Shown here: positions 1 to 5,466 of the stretch, one piece after another | Position numbering within the stretch: position 1 is the stretch's first letter | Layout: each line of letters begins with the position of its first letter | Assembly (NCBI GenBank): GCA_043782425.1 | Contig: JAYWAM010000364.1 | Span: 1-21,184, forward strand | DNA: 21,184 nt | Direction: 5' to 3' | DNA from: JAYWAM01 sp043782425 | GTDB taxonomy: Bacteria > Pseudomonadota > Gammaproteobacteria > Burkholderiales > Usitatibacteraceae | Notes under the pieces: model-generated | What the model was told of the DNA's origin: nothing | Database searches by the model: none | What the model saw: only the letters and a program-made list of their open reading frames with translations | Position numbers and translations under genes: made by a program

Positions 1-339
1 GAAAATCAGCGCCCAGAATGGCATGGTAAACACCAGAACCGAAGTGCGTCCCGCACCGCCCAGCGACAGCGCCCACATGGAGCACAGCAAAAATCCACCG
101 GTCTGAAGCGATCCCACCATCACAGCAGCTTTCCACGCGCGCAGCCTGAGCGGACGGCGCAACGCCACGCTAATCAGGAAAAGCAATAGCGTGGCGAGCA
201 CAATGCGCAAAGCCGTGAAATCAAAAACTCCGGCATTGCGCAGTGCGATTTTCATCGCCACCCAGTTATAGCCCCACAGCAGGCACATGATCGCCAGCGC
301 CAGCAGCGGCTTGGCGGAAGAATTCGCGGAATGGGACAA
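1..339 (-). CDS. EamA/DMT-family transporter, N-terminal part (runs off window)
   Basis: Seen: an open minus-strand frame of 113 codons continues past the window edge, so only the N-terminal part is present. The translation has a tryptophan-glycine turn after the first hydrophobic segment (LLWGYNWVAMKIAL), then FDFTALRIVLATLLLFL and a third hydrophobic stretch, the helix pattern of EamA (drug/metabolite transporter) proteins. Family knowledge: these are ten-helix inner-membrane exporters of metabolites or amino acids; the substrate cannot be read from this fragment. The frame is open only back to about 345 and has no ATG before the first helix. The best start is TTG at 339, without a clear Shine-Dalgarno sequence, so the start is uncertain. 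It lies 60 bp downstream of tRNA-Ala on the same strand. Confidence 0.8.
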   Translation of the reverse strand, partial: MSHSANSSAKPLLALAIMCLLWGYNWVAMKIALRNAGVFDFTALRIVLATLLLFLISVALRRPLRLRAWKAAVMVGSLQTGGFLLCSMWALSLGGAGRTSVLVFTMPFWALIF

Positions 340-399
340 GGTAGGTTAAGGAAGCAAAAAGACAGATGGCATAATAACGCAGGAGCACCGAGTGGTAGG

Positions 400-475
<76 letters not shown>

Positions 476-480
476 AATTT

Positions 481-643
481 AGTGCCGTGACTCGTAAATA
501 TCGCCACATAAAACCGCGTCTTTTTCCGCCTGGCAGCGTTGCTCCTCGTTGCCATAGTCTGAGCTATGCCGCCTCGTCGCGCCTTGCCAGCCGAAAAAAT
601 CCATCGGTTTTATCATGTGTCGCTATTTACGAGTCACGACACT
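481..643. repeat. Long imperfect palindrome (REP/MITE-like)
   Basis: The outer arms start AGTGCCGTGACTCGTAAATA at 481 and end TATTTACGAGTCACGACACT at 643. They are reverse complements with a few mismatches and continue inward through ACATAAAACCG / CGGTTTTATCATGT. Weaker pairing continues to a perfect apical stem CATAG-TCTGAG-CTATG at 553-568. The whole 163-bp unit could form one long hairpin, and no convincing protein is encoded in it. Together with 644-720, where I see nothing further, it fills the gap between tRNA-Ala and lgt. Confidence 0.8.
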
Positions 644-720
644 AATGCAAATTCTATACAAATTTGCGTTGGTGCATAAACAATTTTTTCATAATCGGAT
701 ACAAAAACAACACGGCGCGG

Positions 721-1536
721 CTATCCTGCACGGTTGGCAACCGGCGTGCGGTACGCCCACCACAACAGCACGAGGCCCGCGACTATCATCGGCAGGCTCA
801 GCCATTGTCCCATGGAAAAGCCCAGCGCCAGCAGACCCAGAAAATCATCCGGCTGGCGCGTGTATTCCACCAGAAAACGGAACGCCCCATAGCCGATGAG
901 AAACAGCGCCGACACCGCCCCCACCGGGCGCGGCTTGCGTGAATATAGCCAGAGGATGATGAACAGGATCACGCCTTCGAGCGCAAACTGATAAAGCTGC
1001 GAGGGATGGCGTAGTGTGGGAATCTTGTCTGCTTGCGGGAACCACATGGCCCACGGCACTTGTGCGTTGCTCGCGACCACGCGCCCCGGAAGCTCGCCGT
1101 TGATGAAGTTGCCCAAGCGTCCGGCGGCATAGCCCAGCGGCACCAGCGGGGCAATGAAATCCGTTACCTGCAACCAGGACATTTTCTTTTTCAGCGCAAC
1201 CCACCACATGGCCAGTAACACGCCGAGAAATCCGCCGTGGAACGACATGCCGCCTTTCCAAACCATAATAATTTCCAGCGGATTTTCCAGGTAGTACATC
1301 GGCTTGTAGAACAGCACGTAACCGAGGCGCCCACCGAGGATCACGCCGAGAACACCGAAGAACAGCAGGTCATCCATGTCGGCCTTGTTGAAGCCTTGCT
1401 GCGGTTGCGTCTTTATGCGGTAGCGGCCTAATATCATGAACAGCACAAACGCGGTGACATACATCAAGCCATACCAGCGGATGTCGAGCGGGCCGAGAGA
1501 AATAGCAATGGGATCGAACTGCGGGTGGGTGAGCAT
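721..1536 (-). CDS. lgt: Prolipoprotein diacylglyceryl transferase
   Basis: Lgt is an inner-membrane enzyme that transfers diacylglycerol from phosphatidylglycerol to the lipobox cysteine of prolipoproteins, the first step of lipoprotein maturation. Seen: a 271-residue hydrophobic protein with IRWYGLMY near residues 19-26, the HGG motif at 100-102 (H100 fits the catalytic histidine region) and the family signature GRLGNFINGE at about 139-148. Length is normal for the family. I chose ATG at 1536; a TTG nine bases upstream would add three residues, and neither has a strong Shine-Dalgarno sequence. It stands alone, diverging from ilvD across a palindromic element. Confidence 0.97.
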   Translation of the reverse strand: MLTHPQFDPIAISLGPLDIRWYGLMYVTAFVLFMILGRYRIKTQPQQGFNKADMDDLLFFGVLGVILGGRLGYVLFYKPMYYLENPLEIIMVWKGGMSFHGGFLGVLLAMWWVALKKKMSWLQVTDFIAPLVPLGYAAGRLGNFINGELPGRVVASNAQVPWAMWFPQADKIPTLRHPSQLYQFALEGVILFIILWLYSRKPRPVGAVSALFLIGYGAFRFLVEYTRQPDDFLGLLALGFSMGQWLSLPMIVAGLVLLWWAYRTPVANRAG

Positions 1537-1604
1537 AGAGGGCAATCGAGTAGAATTATGGGTTCAATTATTGAGTGTTTCCTAATTCACGACAGTTTCT
1601 TGAC

Positions 1605-1703
1605 TCCACCACCCCCTCACCCCGACCCTCTCCCCCGTTCCGGTGGAGAGGGAGAATACCCCCTCTCCCGCTTGGGCGGGAGAGGGCTGGGGTGAGGGTG
1701 GGG
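1605..1703. repeat. CT/AG-rich palindromic element with two internal hairpins
   Basis: Outer arms rich in CCACCCCCTCACCCC (about 1608-1623) and GGGGTGAGGGTGGGG (about 1689-1703) are near reverse complements. Inside are two smaller hairpins: CCCTCTCC/GGAGAGGG at 1626-1652, and CCCTCTCCCGC-TTGG-GCGGGAGAGGG, a perfect 11-bp stem, at 1661-1686. The predicted fold is a three-way junction. It belongs to a widespread class of proteobacterial intergenic repeats. The weak open frames through it (proline/arginine-rich) are repeat artefacts. Confidence 0.8.
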
Positions 1704-1730
1704 CAGTCGCGCAATAGGGAATTCTCAATA

Positions 1731-1757
1731 GACAGTTTACAGTCTCGGTTTACTGTC
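1731..1757. promoter_or_regulatory. Inverted repeat upstream of ilvD, possible operator
   Basis: GACAGT at 1731-1736 and ACTGTC at 1752-1757 form a perfect 6-bp inverted repeat ending 36 bp before the ilvD start. The position would suit a regulator, but I see no good -35/-10 pair beside it, and 6-bp arms can arise by chance. Confidence 0.2.
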
Positions 1758-1793
1758 TCGCAATGACAACATAAAACAGAATTCGAGGAAGTC

Positions 1794-3467
1794 ATGCCCG
1801 ATAATAAACGTTCCGCACTCATAACCGGCGGCGTCGCGCGCGCGCCCAACCGCGCCATGTTGCGCGCCGTCGGCTTCAAGGACGGCGATTTCGACAAGGC
1901 CATTGTCGGCGTCGCCAACGGCCATTCAACCATGAATCCGTGCAACGCCGGCATCCAGCCATTGGTTAATCGCGCCATCGCCGCACTCGAAGCCGCAGGC
2001 GCCAAGCCGCAAGTGTTCGGCGTGCCCACCATCACCGACGGCATCGGCATGGGCACCGAGGCGATGAAATATTCGCTCGTGTCGCGCGAAGTCATCGCCG
2101 ATTGCATCGAAACATCGGTAAACGGCCAGGCTATGGATGGCGTGCTGGTGGTCGGTGGCTGCGACAAGAATATGCCGGGTGGCATGATAGCCATGGCGCG
2201 CATCAACGTGCCGGCAATTTACGTTTACGGCGGCACTATCAAGCCCGGCAAGTGGAAGGGCCAGGACCTCACTATCGTTTCTGCTTTCGAGGCGGTAGGC
2301 GCCTACACGGCGGGCAAGATGAGCGACGAAGATTTCATCGGCATCGAGAAAAACGCCTGCCCCTCGGTCGGCGCGTGCGGCGGCATGTTCACTGCCAACA
2401 CCATGTCTTCGTCGTTTGAAGCGCTTGGCATGAGCTTGCTAGGTTCATCGCAAATGGCCTCGCCCGATCTGGAGAAAGCTGATTCCGCCGCGCAATCGGC
2501 GCAAGTATTGGTGAACGCCATTCGCAATAACATCAAGCCGCGCGACATCATCACGCGGCTATCCATTGAGAACGCGGTAGCGCTCGTCATGGCAACCGGC
2601 GGCTCGACCAACGCGGTGCTGCACTTCCTCGCCATCGCCCACGCGGCAGAGGTGCAGTGGAACATAGACGACTTCGAGCGCGTGCGCAAAAATGTGCCGG
2701 TGCTGTGCGACCTGAAGCCCTCGGGCAAATACGTCGCCACCGATTTTCACAAGGCCGGCGGCGTGCCGCAGGTGCTTAAAATGCTCCTGGCGCACGGCGT
2801 GTTGCACGGCGACTGCCTGACCATCACTGGGCGCAGCATGGCCGAAGAACTGGCGCATATTCCCGCCGAGCCCCGAGCCGATCAGGACGTGATCCGTCCG
2901 TGGAACAAGCCCATGTATGCACACGGCCATCTTGCCATTCTCAAAGGCAATCTCGCCACCGAAGGCTGCGTGGCGAAAATCACCGGCCTCACCAATCCCA
3001 GCATGACCGGCCCGGCACGCGTATTTGATTCCGCTGCGCAATGTATGGATGCCATTCTCGCCAAAAAAATTGTGGCGGGCGATGTGGTGGTGATCCGCTA
3101 CGAAGGCCCCAAGGGCGGGCCCGGCATGCAGGAAATGCTGGCGCCGACCTCGGCGCTGGTCGGCCAGGGTTTGGGGGAATCGGTGGGACTCATCACCGAC
3201 GGGCGTTTTTCCGGCGCCACCTGGGGCATGGTGGTGGGGCACGTTGCGCCCGAAGCGTTTGTGGGCGGTAGCATAGCGCTGGTGCAAGAAGGCGACAGCA
3301 TCACCATAGACGCGCACAAATTGCTGATTCAGGTGAACGTCAGCGATGCACAACTGGCGCAGCGCAAAGCGGTCTGGAAACAGCCCGCGCCGCGTTATAC
3401 GCGAGGCGTGCTGGCGAAGTATGTGAAGCTGGTGGGAACAGCGAGCAAGGGTGCGGTGACGGATTGA
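1794..3467 (+). CDS. ilvD: Dihydroxy-acid dehydratase
   Basis: IlvD is the cytoplasmic Fe-S dehydratase that makes 2-keto acids from 2,3-dihydroxy acids in isoleucine, valine and pantothenate synthesis. Seen: 557 residues, normal for the family. The three cysteines expected to bind the cluster are present: C50 (NPCN), C123 (GGCDKNMPGG, with the metal-site lysine at 125) and C195 (CPSVGACGGMFTANTMSS). TDGRFSGATWG lies in the C-terminal half. The ATG at 1794 follows GAGGAAG at a good distance. No other ilv gene is nearby, so it appears to be a single-gene unit. Confidence 0.98.
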   Translation: MPDNKRSALITGGVARAPNRAMLRAVGFKDGDFDKAIVGVANGHSTMNPCNAGIQPLVNRAIAALEAAGAKPQVFGVPTITDGIGMGTEAMKYSLVSREVIADCIETSVNGQAMDGVLVVGGCDKNMPGGMIAMARINVPAIYVYGGTIKPGKWKGQDLTIVSAFEAVGAYTAGKMSDEDFIGIEKNACPSVGACGGMFTANTMSSSFEALGMSLLGSSQMASPDLEKADSAAQSAQVLVNAIRNNIKPRDIITRLSIENAVALVMATGGSTNAVLHFLAIAHAAEVQWNIDDFERVRKNVPVLCDLKPSGKYVATDFHKAGGVPQVLKMLLAHGVLHGDCLTITGRSMAEELAHIPAEPRADQDVIRPWNKPMYAHGHLAILKGNLATEGCVAKITGLTNPSMTGPARVFDSAAQCMDAILAKKIVAGDVVVIRYEGPKGGPGMQEMLAPTSALVGQGLGESVGLITDGRFSGATWGMVVGHVAPEAFVGGSIALVQEGDSITIDAHKLLIQVNVSDAQLAQRKAVWKQPAPRYTRGVLAKYVKLVGTASKGAVTD

Positions 3468-3470
3468 ACG

Positions 3471-3491
3471 TAGAATCAATATAGAATCAAT
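3471..3491. repeat. Two tandem copies of TAGAATCAAT after ilvD
   Basis: TAGAATCAAT occurs at 3471-3480 and again at 3482-3491, directly after the ilvD stop codon. It may be slippage or a short duplication; no terminator hairpin is visible here. Confidence 0.5.
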
Positions 3492-3500
3492 CTTGCCTAT

Positions 3501-3656
3501 CCGGTTTGTTGCCAAAATTCATCCCCTGTAGGGCGCAATAAGCGAAGCGCATTGCGCCGCATGGCCGAATACATCCGGCGGATTACGCTACGCTAATCCG
3601 ACCTACAAAGGCTAATGTCGCCTCTGGCATTCTCAACTACTTTGGCAACAAACCGG
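3501..3656. repeat. 16-bp perfect inverted repeat enclosing a REP-like element
   Basis: CCGGTTTGTTGCCAAA at 3501-3516 is the exact reverse complement of TTTGGCAACAAACCGG at 3641-3656. Homology stops abruptly on both sides. No target-site duplication is obvious. The right arm lies where the BrnT reading frame loses its N-terminal part. The 349-bp stretch between ilvD and brnA therefore holds this structure, the nested element and the brnT remnant. Confidence 0.85.
3527..3607. repeat. REP-like element, GTAGGGCG...AATCCG type
   Basis: The outer arms are TGTAGG (3527-3532) and CCTACA (3602-3607). Inside are two hairpins: GCGCAAT...ATTGCGC (3533-3557) and CGGATTA-CGCTACGC-TAATCCG (about 3578-3600). 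This resembles the widespread proteobacterial intergenic repeats of the GTAGGGCGGATTA type. It lies wholly inside the larger 16-bp inverted repeat. Confidence 0.75.
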
Positions 3657-3833
3657 TTGGAAGATGCGAAACACAGCCAGCGCGAGAGCCGCAACCATGC
3701 GCTTGGAAAAACGGACGAAGGGTGGTTGTTGCACATCACCTTCACGCTGCGGCACAACAAAGAAAAGATACGCGTAATTTCGGCCAGAGACATGCATAAG
3801 AAGGAGCGCAAAATTTATGAACAAACCACTTAA
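3615..3833 (+). pseudogene. brnT: BrnT-family toxin remnant, N-terminus missing
   Basis: From about 3650 the frame reads LEDAKHSQRES, then HALGKTDEGWLL, FTLRHNKEKIRVISARDM and KKERKIYEQ, the C-terminal two thirds of BrnT ribonuclease toxins. The usual N-terminal part, with the FEWD...NxxKHGV motif and about 35-40 residues, is absent. The upstream residues (MSPLAFSTTLAT) come from the inverted-repeat region. Just before the conserved part, another frame reads F-G-N-K-P-V, which resembles the FFNxP stretch of the family, so a small frameshift or deletion may lie near 3657. The stop codon overlaps brnA by 17 nt, as in intact brnTA operons. It is probably inactive. Confidence 0.75.
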
Positions 3834-4083
3834 ACAAATCCCCAAATTCGCCAACGAGGCTGAAGAGCGCGCATTCTGGGAGAAGAACGACTCTGCCGAG
3901 TATATGGATTGGACGAAGGCCAAGCGCACCGTGCTGCCGAACCTGAAGCCGACTACCAAGACCATCTCACTGCGCCTGCCCCAGCACATGCTGGACTCCA
4001 TCAAGGCAGCGGCGAACTCCAGAGATGTGCCGTACCAATCGCTCATCAAGGTGTGGTTGAAAGAGAAGCTGCATAGCCACTGA
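3817..4083 (+). CDS. brnA: BrnA-family antitoxin
   Basis: BrnA is the antitoxin of type II BrnT/BrnA systems; it binds the BrnT ribonuclease and represses the operon through a ribbon-helix-helix fold. Seen: 88 residues with the typical N-terminus IPKFANEAEERAFWEKNDS (8-26), then PNLKPTTKTISLRLP (41-55) and DVPYQSLIKVWL (70-81). AAGGAGCG lies upstream of the ATG at suitable spacing. The gene is complete, but the toxin gene before it is truncated and the normal operon promoter region is replaced by repeats, so this looks like an orphan antitoxin. Confidence 0.88.
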   Translation: MNKPLKQIPKFANEAEERAFWEKNDSAEYMDWTKAKRTVLPNLKPTTKTISLRLPQHMLDSIKAAANSRDVPYQSLIKVWLKEKLHSH

Positions 4084-4126
4084 AAAACGAAATCAATCGA
4101 GTCTGACCCATTGATTAGGCGTTTCC

Positions 4127-4600
4127 CTAAGTTAAATTACCCCGCAACGATACGGTAATTTGACCATTATTTTCTATAATAGCGGTATGGATGCGTAGCA
4201 TATCCCCGCATCCCGTTGCTCGTAAGGCCGCCTGTAATTCATGATGCGTGAGCAACTCCTTGCGCATCACTTCCTCATTTAAAACGCCATTATGAATTAA
4301 TACCTGCGGCGTACCTTCGATGAAGGCCTCAATTTTTTTACTTTTAAAAGTCAGAAGAGCGACTATATAGTGCAATGCAATCAGTGTAGCAGCGGATATA
4401 ATTCCCCCAAGCACCGTGTTGTCTCCGCCATTCATCGCATTTTGTACGGCATTACTAAGAACAAGGAGCAATACCAAGTCAAATGGCGCTAATTGGCCCG
4501 TTTGACGCTTGCCTGTGATTCGCAGGATGACTAACAAGAAAATGTATACGATCAAACCGCGCACAATAAATTCCCACCAGGGTAAGCTCAGATGCCACAT
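4127..4600 (-). CDS. DUF421/YetF-type membrane protein
   Basis: A 157-residue protein with hydrophobic helices at about 8-24, 40-50 and 60-80, followed by a soluble domain. Family hallmarks are ITGKRQTGQLAPFDLVLLLVLSNAVQNAM and the C-terminal TPQVLIHNGVLNEEVMRKELLTHHEL region, which match DUF421 (YetF-like) proteins. Their biochemical function is not established. I chose ATG at 4600 because AAGGACGAG lies just upstream; a longer open frame to 4648 would overlap the divergent gene and adds a poorly matching N-terminus. It is head-to-head with the barrel gene, with only 33 bp between the starts. Confidence 0.87.
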   Translation of the reverse strand: MWHLSLPWWEFIVRGLIVYIFLLVILRITGKRQTGQLAPFDLVLLLVLSNAVQNAMNGGDNTVLGGIISAATLIALHYIVALLTFKSKKIEAFIEGTPQVLIHNGVLNEEVMRKELLTHHELQAALRATGCGDMLRIHTAIIENNGQITVSLRGNLT

Positions 4601-4633
4601 CGTTTTCTCGTCCTTATAAAATAAAAAGCACCC

Positions 4634-5383
4634 ATGTTTAAAAAACACATATTAGCAGTAAGCGTTTTACTGGGAGTGGCTGGCTATCTCGTCGCACACA
4701 GCGCGGTGGCATCGGAAAAAGCAAGTAATGAGGACTCACCCAAAATTGCCTTCAAACTGACACCTTCCTATTATCAGTTATCTGACGGCAATGACGCTTT
4801 CGATATCAATCTTCGCGCCAATCTTGCTCAACATACCGCATGGGTAGGCCAATATCGCGATAAAAAAGGTTACAGTCAAGCGCGTACCGGTTATGAAAAC
4901 AAATTGGACTTCGGACTCGCCCGCTTGACCTTATCGGCGCAACTTGCGAGCGGGGGGTTTGCGGGAGGCTCGGGTACAGCCGAAATTGGAGGGGACACAT
5001 TTGGCATTCTGGGCTTTGGCCGCACTAATCTGCGGGATTATTACAATCTGAATTTCGACCCAAACGATGCAATCACGGTTGGCATTGGATCGCGCGCCAT
5101 TTCCGATACGGAACTAACATTTTTTCACTTATGGGATGATCGTTTGGGTACCAAGCAGCGGGTCACGCACCTGGTCCTGCGCCATAAAACGTCCGATACA
5201 CAGAGAATCACAGTGGACACCTCTTACAAAAGTGGACTTACAGGTGAGGAGGTGTTTGTCCGTGGCTATGGGCTGTCGGTTACTTATGACTACCACAATT
5301 ATTTTGCACGTGTCGCACGAGATCAATATGTGAACTTCACCGGCAATCACATGACGCGGCTATCGCTTGGGGTGCGATTTTAG
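4634..5383 (+). CDS. Outer-membrane beta-barrel protein, function unknown
   Basis: A 249-residue protein with a signal peptide (MFKKH followed by a hydrophobic core to about residue 26, cleavage near AVA-S). The mature part alternates hydrophobic and polar residues in many short strands with aromatic girdles (PSYYQL, TAWVGQY, YDYHNYFARV) and ends SLGVRF, the terminal phenylalanine typical of barrels inserted by the BAM complex. I do not recognise a specific family. TATAAAAT at 4615-4622 could be a -10 box giving a very short leader, but I see no matching -35 and no strong Shine-Dalgarno sequence. It diverges from the DUF421 gene, so shared control is possible. Confidence 0.75.
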   Translation: MFKKHILAVSVLLGVAGYLVAHSAVASEKASNEDSPKIAFKLTPSYYQLSDGNDAFDINLRANLAQHTAWVGQYRDKKGYSQARTGYENKLDFGLARLTLSAQLASGGFAGGSGTAEIGGDTFGILGFGRTNLRDYYNLNFDPNDAITVGIGSRAISDTELTFFHLWDDRLGTKQRVTHLVLRHKTSDTQRITVDTSYKSGLTGEEVFVRGYGLSVTYDYHNYFARVARDQYVNFTGNHMTRLSLGVRF

Positions 5384-5466
5384 ATAGGCTACTATTGACT
5401 ATTGATTTATGGGGCTGACCATCTGCGGCGTCCAGCCCAACAACTAAAACATCGACGATCACCGCG

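Noticed and set aside
1568..2206. Long minus-strand open frame and a short plus-strand frame near 1575-1766
   Set aside because: The first is antisense to ilvD and the CT/AG-rich palindrome; the second is the proline/arginine-rich reading of that palindrome.
2559..3515. 318-codon minus-strand open frame
   Set aside because: It is fully antisense to ilvD, whose frame has all family motifs; this is a GC-rich shadow.
3633..4049. 138-codon minus-strand open frame
   Set aside because: It is antisense to the brnT remnant and brnA, whose plus-strand frames match known families.
5384..5466. Possible terminator between the barrel gene and gcvP
   Set aside because: GGGCTG...CAGCCC gives only a 6-bp stem with a long loop and no T run on either strand.
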